Positions 53,314-61,488 of a DNA stretch of 64,000 bases are shown one piece after another. A program made the position numbers and the translations under genes. The stretch spans positions 3,162,001-3,226,000 of the forward strand of contig NZ_CP036537.1 of NCBI RefSeq assembly GCF_021184025.1, written 5' to 3'. How positions within the stretch are numbered: the first letter of the stretch is position 1; every line of letters starts with the position of its first letter. This DNA is from Rhodopseudomonas boonkerdii (GTDB lineage Bacteria; Pseudomonadota; Alphaproteobacteria; Rhizobiales; Xanthobacteraceae). The notes beneath the pieces were generated by a model. It saw nothing but the letters and a program-made list of their open reading frames with translations, was not told the origin of the DNA and searched no databases.

Positions 53314-54084
53314 ATGCACCCCAATGTCCGCGCCCTCTCGCGGGGTCTGGCAATCCTGGCCGAACTGAATGTCGGAGGTCCGAGTTCGGCCCAAACGCTC
53401 GCTCGCAAGACTGGGATCAATAGGACGACGGCGTATCGTCTGCTTCACACGATGATCGAAGACGGCTTCGTGACTTTCGACGAGCCCAGTGGAGAGTTCA
53501 GTTCGACGCCACAAGTCCGGCAACTGAGCGACGGTCTTTCGGCACGAGACGCCATGAGCCAGGCGGCACTTCCCGCTATGTTTGCTCTGATGAAAGAGGT
53601 TTCTTGGCCGAGTGATTTGGCAGTTTTTGACTCCGGCTCCGTAATCATCCGCGAGACCACGCATCCTTACAGTCCCTTTTCCGTACACCGCGCCATGATC
53701 GGACGTCGCCGCCCGTTCCTGAGGAGCTCGCTCGGCCGCGCCATCCTCGCGGCCGCGCGTCCAAAGGTGCGCAGGACCATGCTGGAAATCACTGCGGCTT
53801 CCGGAAATGCCGACGCCGCGCTTGCCGAGGATCAAGCGGTCATCAATGGACTCCTTGAGCAGTTCAATCGCGACGGCTTTGCGTGGTCCGTTGGCGAAAC
53901 CGAAAAGAACATCAGCGCCATCGCACTGCCGATCGTTGGCGCGAGCGGCGTCATCGGCAGCATGAACATCATTTTCTTCAGCACCACGATGACGCCTCAG
54001 AAGGCAGCGGGACGCTATCTGCGAAATCTGCAAAAGGCTGTCGCGTCAGTTGAGACCGAACTCAGACGCTCGATCAGACGGTGA
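53314..54084 (+). CDS. IclR-family transcriptional regulator, MhpR-like
   Basis: DNA-binding regulator of 256 residues. ATG 53314 has a GGAG site six bases upstream; ATG 53302 sits inside the palindrome and would leave it without one. N-terminal winged helix: VRALSRGLAILAEL, PSSAQTLARKTGINRTTAYRLLHTMIEDGFV. The effector domain shows DSGSVIIRETTHPYSPFSVHRAMIGRRRPFL and ALPIVGASGVIGSMNIIF, in the order seen in MhpR, the activator of the mhp operon. Divergent from the operon it presumably controls. Its effector would be the aromatic substrate. Confidence 0.9.
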   Translation: MHPNVRALSRGLAILAELNVGGPSSAQTLARKTGINRTTAYRLLHTMIEDGFVTFDEPSGEFSSTPQVRQLSDGLSARDAMSQAALPAMFALMKEVSWPSDLAVFDSGSVIIRETTHPYSPFSVHRAMIGRRRPFLRSSLGRAILAAARPKVRRTMLEITAASGNADAALAEDQAVINGLLEQFNRDGFAWSVGETEKNISAIALPIVGASGVIGSMNIIFFSTTMTPQKAAGRYLRNLQKAVASVETELRRSIRR

Positions 54085-54298
54085 AACCGAGCAGCAGACC
54101 TTTTGCGGAGTATTCACGACAGGTCGACGAACTCGAATACGTCCGTCGCTGGTTGGGCACGGGTTCTTGAAATCGACAGCTGAAGCAGAGCGCCGTGGGA
54201 TCAGCGTCAACAACAACCCTAGCTGCTTCCCTTCCCGGCGATGACCCAAACGAGCGTCAGGACAGTATCGAACAGCCCTATAGGTCGCGCCTCAAGCT

Positions 54299-54562
54299 TT
54301 ATAGGTACTTAGTCATAAGCTTCAGGTTTCGGGTAACGGCCTGCACCTTTGCGTTCGTTCCCGCAGCGGCGTCGAGGCTGTGAGCGATATGGTCATGGAT
54401 CAACAGTTGCTTCGCGCTGTCGATAGCGTTTTCGACAGCCTGCAGCTGTTGGGCAACTTTCGCGCATGGCTGGCCTTGCTCGATCATCTCAATGATCTTC
54501 TCCAGATGACCATTGGCGCGCTTGAGGCGGCGGCTTACGGCATCGCTCGCTCGATCAGACAT
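54299..54562 (-). CDS. CsoR/RcnR-family metal-sensing repressor (DUF156)
   Basis: All-helical DNA-binding protein of 87 residues: RLKRANGHLEKIIEMIEQGQPCAKVAQQLQAVENAIDSAKQLLIHDHIAHSL. The conserved Cys (QPC) and the HDHIAH stretch are metal or formaldehyde-sensing positions (RcnR and FrmR type); the N-terminal His of RcnR is not visible at position 3. A nested palindrome lies just upstream (54572-54614). Ligand unknown: nickel/cobalt, copper or an aldehyde are all possible. It lies divergent from the region with the hairpin-controlled small gene and ABC importer. Confidence 0.9.
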   Translation of the reverse strand: MSDRASDAVSRRLKRANGHLEKIIEMIEQGQPCAKVAQQLQAVENAIDSAKQLLIHDHIAHSLDAAAGTNAKVQAVTRNLKLMTKYL

Positions 54563-54571
54563 TGGCTATCC

Positions 54572-54614
54572 ATATCCTCCCTACCAGGATCGACGATCCA
54601 CGGGGGGAGGATAT
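54572..54614. promoter_or_regulatory. nested palindrome, candidate CsoR/RcnR-type operator
   Basis: Outer arms ATATCCTCCC (54572-54581) and GGGAGGATAT (54605-54614), perfect over ten bases, with inner GGATCG-A-CGATCC (54587-54599), also perfect. The G/C runs flanked by AT pairs resemble the operators of this repressor family. The block begins ten bases upstream of the repressor gene's ATG, so autoregulation is likely. A TTGACA follows at 54625-54630. Confidence 0.55.
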
Positions 54615-54837
54615 ATCAAATCTGTTGACAGCCAAGCGAAATCGGGACATGACGCCTGTATGCACCGGTCGCTTGCGGATCGGAATGCATTTCAACCTGA
54701 TGAAAGAGCCATGGGTAGTACCCTCTCAGGCTGCGCGTTTCCGGGCATCCGTCTCGGTGGCGCACTGCCTCAACATAGTGAAACCGTTCGCGACGGCAGC
54801 CGCCGCGTGACGATGGGCATGCGCGACTAAGCTGCCG
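54615..54837. other. no supported gene (223 bases)
   Basis: Between the operator and the hairpin of the small gene at 54880. A plus-strand frame to 54810 (MHFNLMKEPW and so on) has no recognisable family and no ribosome binding site; opposite-strand frames look random. It begins with a good -35-like TTGACA at 54625, so it may be the leader of the downstream genes. Confidence 0.35.
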
Positions 54838-54881
54838 ATCGCTCACCGTTCGCCGCTGAAGCGGCGCTGGAGGTGAGCGAT
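54838..54881 (+). promoter_or_regulatory. ribosome-binding-site-sequestering hairpin
   Basis: ATCGCTCACC (54838-54847) pairs perfectly with GGTGAGCGAT (54872-54881); inside it CGCCGC (54851-54856) pairs with GCGGCG (54861-54866) closed by a TGAA loop. The outer arm contains part of the GGAGG site and the AT of the start codon. If transcribed, this would hide the start of the small gene until unfolded, as in translational switches or thermometers. Structure is seen; function is inferred. Confidence 0.5.
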
Positions 54882-55170
54882 GTTCGAAACAATCGCCAAA
54901 ATTCGTCTACGCGTCTTCAGATACTTCGTGTCTGTCCCGACGGCGGCTGGTCCTGCCAACGATGACGTCGCGCGGCCTCACCGACACATCCGTACGAATC
55001 GAGATGTCCTGATTTGCCGCTGGATGTCCTCGCACGGAGGAAAATCCGTCGCCTGCTACTGGACCGTCGTCCCGGCCAATCCTCCTCCCAAGCATTCCCG
55101 CCTCGCCGACGAGGCCGATGCCCCCGTCGCCCGGCTCCAGCTCGGTGCTCGTGTGCCGGGATGCACATGA
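54880..55170 (+). CDS. small hypothetical protein with RW/CYW pattern
   Basis: Frame of 96 residues from ATG 54880, with GGAGG six bases before. A basic N-terminus (MFETIAKIRLRVFRYFVSV) is followed by RDVLICRWMSSHGGKSVACYW and an acidic DEADAP stretch, a pattern seen in small proteins of unknown role in Bradyrhizobium relatives. Its start region lies in a strong hairpin. About 280 bases before the ABC permease gene; a small frame at 55261-55446 lies between. Confidence 0.5.
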   Translation: MFETIAKIRLRVFRYFVSVPTAAGPANDDVARPHRHIRTNRDVLICRWMSSHGGKSVACYWTVVPANPPPKHSRLADEADAPVARLQLGARVPGCT

Positions 55171-55260
55171 TGACCGTCGCTCCTCATGGCGTGCGACAGT
55201 GGCTCGGATTGGCAATCTTGCATTCGTCTCGGTGGACGCTCCGGATCTGCATGTGGCTGT

Positions 55261-55446
55261 ATGTCCAGCGTATTGCGTCACACGGCCTTCTCCAAGCCCT
55301 CCTATCAACCGCAGGATATCTGGAGCGGGTTGGCACCGCCGTCGCTCTACGGCGCCCTCTTCGACGACCTAGAGCCGGAACGAGACTGCGCCGCTAATCC
55401 TCGATACCACGGTGCCTGCACCACGAACTCTAGCTGGACGTACTGA
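55261..55446 (+). CDS. possible small leader protein before the ABC importer
   Basis: Frame of 61 residues (start MSSVLRHTAFSKPSYQPQD, then IWSGLAPPSLYGALFDDLEP) whose stop codon is two bases from the permease ATG, suggesting translational coupling. Longer starts in the same frame exist (55186). No family or strong ribosome binding site seen. Included because of its position and its plausible composition; it may be non-coding. Confidence 0.3.
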   Translation: MSSVLRHTAFSKPSYQPQDIWSGLAPPSLYGALFDDLEPERDCAANPRYHGACTTNSSWTY

Positions 55447-55448
55447 CG

Positions 55449-57185
55449 ATGAAGAACTCTGAGTTCCGAATTGGCTTCATCCGGTCCGCAGACTGGCGGC
55501 CAAATATCTGGGATGTCGTTGCACTCGTATTGTTGATCGGAGCGCTCGTTCTGATCGCTTACGGGAGCGAACAGGCAGCCGTTCCTCTCTCCGATCTCGA
55601 ACATACCCCGCTGTCCTTGGGCCCCGAAAATCTGCCCATCTATGCCTTGCGCACGATGCTCCGGATGCTGCTGGCGATGGCCTGTTCGATCGTATTTACG
55701 TTCGCCTATGCGACGCTCGCCGCAAAAAGCAGGCGCGCGGAGATGGTCCTCATCCCCTTACTGGACATTCTTCAATCAGTCCCGATCCTCGGCTTTCTGA
55801 CCTTCACCGTCGTATTCTTCATGAACCTGTTTCCGGGACAGGTCCTCGGCGCCGAGATGGCCTGTGTTTTCGCGATCTTCACGAGCCAGGCCTGGAATAT
55901 GACCTTCAGCATGTACCAGTCCTTGCGCAGTGTGCCCAAGGACCTGGACGAAGCATCTCGCAGCTTTCGCCTGTCGGGCTGGCAAAGGTTCTGGCGACTG
56001 GACGCGCCCTTCGCGGTTCCAAGCCTGATCTGGAATGCGATGATGTCGATGTCCGGTGGCTGGTTTTTCGTCGTCGCGTCCGAGGCGATCACCGTTGGCA
56101 ACGTGACCGTCACGCTTCCTGGTATCGGATCGTATGTCGCACTTGCGATCCAGCAGAAGAACCTTTCGGCAATTGGCTACGCGCTAGCTGCCATGATCAT
56201 CGTTATCCTGATGTACGATCAGCTTCTTTTCCGACCGGCGGTCGCATGGGCAGACAAATTCCGCTTCGAACAGACGGCATCCGGCGTCTCTCCCACCTCA
56301 TGGGTTCTGGATGTATTTCGACGCACACGCGCTCTGCGAATCCTGCTGAAGCCATTCTACCTTGCTTCCGACACGATCTATCGACTGCGTGTGAATCTAC
56401 CCGTTCATCGTCGCAAAGCCTCAACGGACGTCGCGCGTAGCCGCATCGGCGATGCCGCGTGGATTGGACTTGTTGCCCTGCTCACCATCTATTGCGCCTG
56501 GCAGGTCTACACCTATTTGTCGTCAGCTCTCGGCTGGACCGACGTCGGCATCGCGTTGACCTATGGTCTGATCACATTGGCACGCGTGCTGGTTCTCATT
56601 CTTCTGGCAACCCTGATCTGGGTGCCGATCGGCGTGTGGATCGGCTTGCGGCCGCGTATCGCGGAACGTGTTCAGCCGATCGTTCAATTCCTCGCTGCCT
56701 TTCCCGCAAACATTGCTTTCCCGATTTTCGTGCTCGCAATTGTTCGCCTGGATCTGAACGCTAACGTCTGGCTGAGCCCTCTGATGATTCTGGGGACGCA
56801 ATGGTACATTCTCTTCAACGTGATTGCCGGAGCCTCTGCTTTCCCCACCGATTTGCGCGAAGCCGCCGGCTCCTTCCATCTGAAAGGATGGCGGTGGTGG
56901 TTCAAGGTCATATTACCGGGGATCTTCCCATACTACGTCACCGGCGCGATCACCGCTTCAGGAGGATCGTGGAACGCCTCGATCGTCGCAGAAGTCGCGA
57001 GTTGGGGCGACACCCACCTGACCGCCATTGGGCTCGGTGCCTACATCGCACAAGCAACTGAGGCTGGTGACTTTCACAGGGTTGTGCTTGGCATCACTGT
57101 CATGTGCGTGATGGTCACGCTGTTCAATCGCCTGCTCTGGCGCCCTCTCTATGCCATCGGCGAACGACGCCTTCGTTTCGGCTAA
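55449..57185 (+). CDS. double-domain ABC permease (NitT/TauT-like superfamily)
   Basis: Inner-membrane protein of 578 residues formed by two BPD-type permease halves in one chain. Each half has a coupling-helix (EAA-like) region: YQSLRSVPKDLDEASRSFRLSGWQRFWRLDAPFAVPSL in the first, FPTDLREAAGSFHLKGWRWWFKVILPGIFPYY in the second. About 12 helices in all. With the ATPase gene 12 bases downstream it forms a complete membrane part of an importer. No binding protein is adjacent. Substrate unknown (nitrate, sulfonate or metal-type relatives). Confidence 0.9.
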   Translation: MKNSEFRIGFIRSADWRPNIWDVVALVLLIGALVLIAYGSEQAAVPLSDLEHTPLSLGPENLPIYALRTMLRMLLAMACSIVFTFAYATLAAKSRRAEMVLIPLLDILQSVPILGFLTFTVVFFMNLFPGQVLGAEMACVFAIFTSQAWNMTFSMYQSLRSVPKDLDEASRSFRLSGWQRFWRLDAPFAVPSLIWNAMMSMSGGWFFVVASEAITVGNVTVTLPGIGSYVALAIQQKNLSAIGYALAAMIIVILMYDQLLFRPAVAWADKFRFEQTASGVSPTSWVLDVFRRTRALRILLKPFYLASDTIYRLRVNLPVHRRKASTDVARSRIGDAAWIGLVALLTIYCAWQVYTYLSSALGWTDVGIALTYGLITLARVLVLILLATLIWVPIGVWIGLRPRIAERVQPIVQFLAAFPANIAFPIFVLAIVRLDLNANVWLSPLMILGTQWYILFNVIAGASAFPTDLREAAGSFHLKGWRWWFKVILPGIFPYYVTGAITASGGSWNASIVAEVASWGDTHLTAIGLGAYIAQATEAGDFHRVVLGITVMCVMVTLFNRLLWRPLYAIGERRLRFG

Positions 57186-57197
57186 CAGGAGATTGTC

Positions 57198-58508
57198 ATG
57201 CTCGAAGGTGCTGCACAGATGAATCTCATCGAACTCTCCAAAGTCGGCCGATCGTTTCCCAAGGGAAGCGGCGACAGCCTGCTCGTCCTCGAAAACGTTG
57301 ACCTCACCATCAAGAGTGGAGAAATTGTCGGCCTTCTCGGACGCTCCGGTTCCGGAAAATCCACGTTGCTACGGATCATCGCTGGCCTCATCGCACCTTC
57401 CGAAGGCGATGCGAGATACCGCGGCGATCCGATCGAAGGGCCACCGCGCGGTCTGGCCATGGTCTTTCAGTCGTTCGCGCTATTCCCATGGTTGACGGTG
57501 CTGCAGAACGTGGAACTGGGCTTGGAAGCCCTCGGGTTGGACGCTGGCGAGTGCCGCAACCGTGCCTTGGCCGCCATCGACCTGATCGGCCTCGACGGGT
57601 TCGAATCCGCATATCCGAAGGAATTGTCGGGCGGAATGCGGCAACGCGTAGGATTTGCTCGCGCACTCGTCGTGCATCCCGATCTTCTTTTAATGGACGA
57701 GCCTTTCTCCGCGCTCGATGTCCTCACCGCCGAGACGTTGAGGACGGACCTGATCGATCTTTGGAGCGAAGGTCGTCTTCCCATCAAGTCCGTTCTGATG
57801 GTCACGCACAACATCGAGGAAGCGGTGCTGTTGTGCGATCGTATTCTGGTGTTTTCGTCAAATCCGGGACGTGTGGCGACTGAGATCAAGGTGGATTTTC
57901 CCCATCCTCGCAACCGTCTCGACCCTGCATTTCGCCAGCTCGTGGATAGCATCTACGCGCGAATGACCCTTCGGGATGATGTCGCCATCGTGGCGACGCC
58001 CGGATCATACGGCGCCGGAATAGACCTAGCCCTCAACCACGCATCGTCAAACGAACTGTCCGGCTTGATCGAGACGCTCGCGGCATCCCCCTATCACGGC
58101 CGGGCCGATCTTCCCGTCCTGGCGGGACAATTTCAGTTTGAAGCCGATGACATGTTTCAGCTTTGCGAAGCTCTGCAGGTACTGCGGTTCGCTCGTCTGA
58201 ACGATGGCGATATCGTGCTTACCGAGGCGGGCAAGCGATTTGCCAATCTGGGTACCGATGATCGCAAGAAGCTGTTCGCTGATCACCTTCTGAGCTTCGT
58301 CCCGGTGGTCGGATTGATTCGTCGCGTGCTGGATGAACGGCCAACGCACACGGCACCGATCGCACGGTTTCGGAACGAATTGGAAGATTACATGTCGGAA
58401 GGCTACGCGCAGGAAACATTACGCACCGCAATATCCTGGGGACGATATGCCGAACTGTTCGCCTACGATGAGGCGTCTGACACTTTCAGCCTTGAGGATC
58501 CGAGCTGA
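57198..58508 (+). CDS. ABC transporter ATP-binding protein with C-terminal AAA-associated domain
   Basis: ATPase subunit of 436 residues; ATG 57198 has an AGGAG site. The N-terminal ABC domain (about 1-230) has Walker A GRSGSGKST, the Q-loop AMVFQSFALFPWLTV, the signature LSGGMRQRV, Walker B LLLMDEPFSALD and the switch His in VTHNIEE. The C-terminal part (about 285-436) resembles the AAA-associated regulatory domain of nitrate/sulfonate-type ATPases (ADDMFQLCEALQVL, FADHLLSFVPVVGLIRRVL). Pairs with the upstream double permease. Intact catalytic residues. Confidence 0.93.
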   Translation: MLEGAAQMNLIELSKVGRSFPKGSGDSLLVLENVDLTIKSGEIVGLLGRSGSGKSTLLRIIAGLIAPSEGDARYRGDPIEGPPRGLAMVFQSFALFPWLTVLQNVELGLEALGLDAGECRNRALAAIDLIGLDGFESAYPKELSGGMRQRVGFARALVVHPDLLLMDEPFSALDVLTAETLRTDLIDLWSEGRLPIKSVLMVTHNIEEAVLLCDRILVFSSNPGRVATEIKVDFPHPRNRLDPAFRQLVDSIYARMTLRDDVAIVATPGSYGAGIDLALNHASSNELSGLIETLAASPYHGRADLPVLAGQFQFEADDMFQLCEALQVLRFARLNDGDIVLTEAGKRFANLGTDDRKKLFADHLLSFVPVVGLIRRVLDERPTHTAPIARFRNELEDYMSEGYAQETLRTAISWGRYAELFAYDEASDTFSLEDPS

Positions 58509-58616
58509 ATCCATGTCTGCATTTTCGTTAAAGATAGACCGCGCCGGTCATACCAGCGCGGCCAGTGGATGACTTCCAGCTTGGCTGCGGCCGCAAAGGA
58601 CAGCCGCACTGGACTG

Positions 58617-59021
58617 TTATTTGACCTGCCCCATTTCCTTGAGAACCTCGTTCGCCACTTTGAAGGCGTCTAGGCCGGCCGGAATGCCACAATAGACTGT
58701 CGCGTGCAGAAGCACTTCCTTGATCTCCTCGACGGTGACACCGTTATTGATCGCGCCCCGGGTGTGCAGCTTAATCTCGGGCGAGCGATTGAGCGCGGTC
58801 AGCATCGCGAGATTCAGCATGCTACGCGTTTTCTTGTCGAGACCCGGACGATTCCAGGCATAGCCCCAGCACCATTCGGTGGTGATGTGCTGGAACGCCA
58901 TCATGAAATCATTGGCGGCGTCGATCGACTTGTCCACATAAGCGGCGCCGAGCACTTCGCGGCGTGTCTTCAGACCTTCGTCAAACAGGCCGCCAAGGGT
59001 GATCGTCTGGTTGTAGCTCAT
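58617..59021 (-). CDS. carboxymuconolactone decarboxylase family protein
   Basis: Cytosolic protein of 134 residues: YNQTITLGGLFDEGLKTRREVLGAAYVDKS, WCWGYAWNRPGLDKKTRSMLNLAML, RSPEIKLHTRGAINNGVTVEEIKEVLLHATVYCGIPAGLDAF. The PcaC-type decarboxylase acts in protocatechuate catabolism, but the wider family includes peroxidase-like AhpD proteins. The CxxC of AhpD is absent, which favours the PcaC branch. Last gene of the liv-type operon on the same strand, 51 bases after livF. Confidence 0.88.
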   Translation of the reverse strand: MSYNQTITLGGLFDEGLKTRREVLGAAYVDKSIDAANDFMMAFQHITTEWCWGYAWNRPGLDKKTRSMLNLAMLTALNRSPEIKLHTRGAINNGVTVEEIKEVLLHATVYCGIPAGLDAFKVANEVLKEMGQVK

Positions 59022-59072
59022 GTCGCGGATCCTTCTTGCTGTAATAGTAGATTGCCCTCGCCTGCCCCTCGG

Positions 59073-59795
59073 TCAGATACCGAGATAGGCAGCACGAACG
59101 GCCGGATTCTCATTCAATTCGGCTGATGTACCTTGCAGCGTGACACGCCCACTTTCCAGAACATAACCGCGTGCGGCGACGTCAAGAGCGAGGCTGACAT
59201 TCTGTTCGACGAGGAGAATCGAGGTTCCACCGCGATGGATCTTCACGAATGCCTCGTGCATCTCCTCGACGACCTTCGGCGCGAGACCGTGGCTGGGCTC
59301 ATCGAGCAACAGCAGCTTGGGCTGCAGCATCAGCGCGCGACCGACCGCCACCATCTGCTGCTCTCCGCCAGACAGCGTGCCTGCAAGCTGGGCCCGCCGC
59401 TCACGCGTTCGCGGAAAAAGCTCAAAGATTCGTTCCATTCGCTGCTGCAGGTCGGTCGCCTTGCGTGCGGTGAATGCGCCAAGCATCAGGTTTTCCTCGA
59501 CACTCATGTCCGGGAAGACATGGCGCCCTTCCGGGACATGCGCGATGCCGAGCGACGGAATGTCGTGCGCTGTGCGTGTGGCGAGATCGGTGCCATTGAA
59601 GCGCAACGTGCCGCGAACATTGGGGACAAGACGCGAGATCGTGCGCAGGATCGTACTCTTGCCCGCAGTATTGGCGCCGATGATGCAAACGAATTCGCCG
59701 TCATGCATCTGAATATCGATATCGTGCAACACATCGATGCCGCCGTAGCCGGCATTGAGGCCCTTGATTTCAAGGAGAGGCTGGGAGGTGTTCAT
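59073..59795 (-). CDS. livF: branched-chain amino-acid-type ABC ATPase LivF
   Basis: ATP-binding subunit of 240 residues: Walker A GANTAGKST (Ala-Gly-Lys instead of the common Gly-Ala-Gly-Lys), signature TLSGGEQQMVAVG, Walker B LLLLDEPSHGL, then GYVLESGRVTLQG near the end. The start overlaps the livG stop by four bases. Energises uptake through LivHM. Confidence 0.93.
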   Translation of the reverse strand: MNTSQPLLEIKGLNAGYGGIDVLHDIDIQMHDGEFVCIIGANTAGKSTILRTISRLVPNVRGTLRFNGTDLATRTAHDIPSLGIAHVPEGRHVFPDMSVEENLMLGAFTARKATDLQQRMERIFELFPRTRERRAQLAGTLSGGEQQMVAVGRALMLQPKLLLLDEPSHGLAPKVVEEMHEAFVKIHRGGTSILLVEQNVSLALDVAARGYVLESGRVTLQGTSAELNENPAVRAAYLGI

Positions 59796-60517
59796 GCATG
59801 GCCCTCCGCCGACCGCCCGAGATAGGCTTCGACCACCACGGGATCGTTGGCAACCTCGTGCGGCGTGCCGTCAGCGAGCAGACGGCCGAAATTGAGCACT
59901 AGGATGCGATCGCAGATCGTCATGATAGCACGCATGTGATGTTCGACGACGAGCAGCGTAATGCCGTCATCGCGTAGCTGGCGGATCAGATCCATGATCT
60001 CCTGCATTTCGACGGGATTCAACGCCGCCATGACCTCGTCGAGCAGCAGAACCTTGGGATCGGTACACAAAGCGCGCGCGAGCTCGACTCGCGCACGTTC
60101 CGGAAATGAAAGATTGCCAGCCATCTTGTGCGCAACAGATTTGAGGCCGACGCGATCCAGGCAAACCAGCGCCCGCTCTCGCGCGGTTTCCACATCGTGG
60201 CGTAGCAAGCCAGCCGTCAGCACATTGTCGAGCACCGAGCTCTCGGCGAACAGCGCCACGTTCTGGAACGTCTTGGTCATGCCAAGGCGGGCGACCTTAT
60301 GCGGTTTCTGGCCGACGATACTGGTACCATCAAGCGTGATGGCGCCGGAATCCGGCTTGATGAGCCCGCAAAGCGTGCTGAAGAAGGTCGTCTTGCCTGC
60401 CCCATTGGGACCGATGAGTCCGACGATCTGCCCTTTCGGAACGGAGAACGTCACGTCCGATAGCGCCTGCAAACCGCCGAAGCGCCGCGAGATGCCACGC
60501 ACATCAAGGATCGTCAT
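59792..60517 (-). CDS. livG: branched-chain amino-acid-type ABC ATPase LivG
   Basis: ATP-binding subunit of 241 residues from ATG 60517, four bases into the livM stop. Walker A GPNGAGKTT, Q-loop TKTFQNVALF. The ABC signature LSFPERARVELA is unusual: the normal LSGG is replaced by LSFP, which is known in some LivG relatives. Walker B LLLDEVMAAL and VVEHHM (switch His) follow, then GTPHEVANDPVVVEAYLG. A longer frame reading through livM is a shadow. Confidence 0.9.
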   Translation of the reverse strand: MTILDVRGISRRFGGLQALSDVTFSVPKGQIVGLIGPNGAGKTTFFSTLCGLIKPDSGAITLDGTSIVGQKPHKVARLGMTKTFQNVALFAESSVLDNVLTAGLLRHDVETARERALVCLDRVGLKSVAHKMAGNLSFPERARVELARALCTDPKVLLLDEVMAALNPVEMQEIMDLIRQLRDDGITLLVVEHHMRAIMTICDRILVLNFGRLLADGTPHEVANDPVVVEAYLGRSAEGHA

Positions 60518-61488
60518 GATTGCGCTCCCTTGCCCTGAAGTCGAGCGCGCAGCGTCTCGAAGATGGTTACAAGTCCGCGTGGACGCCAGAGGATGACGAC
60601 GATCAGGATCACGCCGAAGATCAGCTGCGACAGGCCTGCCGCGCCTGACGAGAACAGATCGTTCATCAGCTCCTCGATCGGCACGATGAAGAACGCGCCA
60701 AGGATGGGACCGACAGCCGTACCGACACCGCCAATGATGGCGATCAAGGCGACGCGAATGGAAATCGACGCCGCGCTGAACACGGTATCGGGATCGAAGA
60801 ACACCGCGACCTGGGCGAACAGCGTGCCCAGCATGGCTGTCAGGACACCGGAGATCACGGCGGTCTGCAGCTTGACCTTGGTCGTATCGATGCCGATGAC
60901 TTCCGCAGCCGCCGCGTTTTCGCGGATGGCGCGCAGACGATAGCCCATCGCTCCGCGTCGGATCACTTCGAAGATGACAGTGACGATGACGAGCGCCGCC
61001 AGGGCTATATAGGCGTGCGGAAGCAATTGCTTGAACGAATAGGCGGCAAAGCTTGGCGGCACGAACGGCACCGATAGACCGCCCGGACCGCCAGTCAGCG
61101 AGGTCCAGACATTGGCGATGACACGTGCCACTTCGCCGAAGGCCAGCGTCGCCAACGCGAAATAATGGCCCTGCAGACGCATCGTCGGAATCGCGATGAT
61201 GAGCGCGGCAAGACCGCCGAGCGCACCAGCCGCGAACATGCCGATCCAGGGACTGATGCCGAATTTCAGCAACAGGATCGTGGATGTGTAGGCGCCGATG
61301 CCGAAAAAGGCAGCGTGCCCCAGCGACAACTGATTGGCGAGGCCGCCGATCAGATTCCACGCCTGCGCCATCGCGGCAAACAGCAGCGTGAAGGTGAAGA
61401 CGCGGATCCAATATCCGGTCGGGCTCAGGAACTGGGGTACCGCCGCCGCAATCAGAACAACGAGTGCAATCGCAATCCAGCGTTTCAT
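60514..61488 (-). CDS. livM: branched-chain amino-acid-type ABC permease LivM
   Basis: Inner-membrane permease of 324 residues from ATG 61488 (MKRWIAIALVV). About nine helices with the typical LivM stretches AQAWNLIGGLANQLSLGHAAFFGIGAYTST and MGYRLRAIRENAAAAEVIGIDTTKVK, and IGGVGTAVGPILGAFF. Overlaps the livH stop by four bases. Forms the channel with LivH. Confidence 0.94.
   Translation of the reverse strand: MKRWIAIALVVLIAAAVPQFLSPTGYWIRVFTFTLLFAAMAQAWNLIGGLANQLSLGHAAFFGIGAYTSTILLLKFGISPWIGMFAAGALGGLAALIIAIPTMRLQGHYFALATLAFGEVARVIANVWTSLTGGPGGLSVPFVPPSFAAYSFKQLLPHAYIALAALVIVTVIFEVIRRGAMGYRLRAIRENAAAAEVIGIDTTKVKLQTAVISGVLTAMLGTLFAQVAVFFDPDTVFSAASISIRVALIAIIGGVGTAVGPILGAFFIVPIEELMNDLFSSGAAGLSQLIFGVILIVVILWRPRGLVTIFETLRARLQGKGAQS

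Noticed and set aside
53155..54033. Minus-strand frame opposite the IclR-type regulator
   Set aside because: No family features; the plus strand carries an intact regulator.
54907..55308. Minus-strand frame of 133 codons
   Set aside because: Antisense to the small gene at 54880, without motifs or ribosome binding site.
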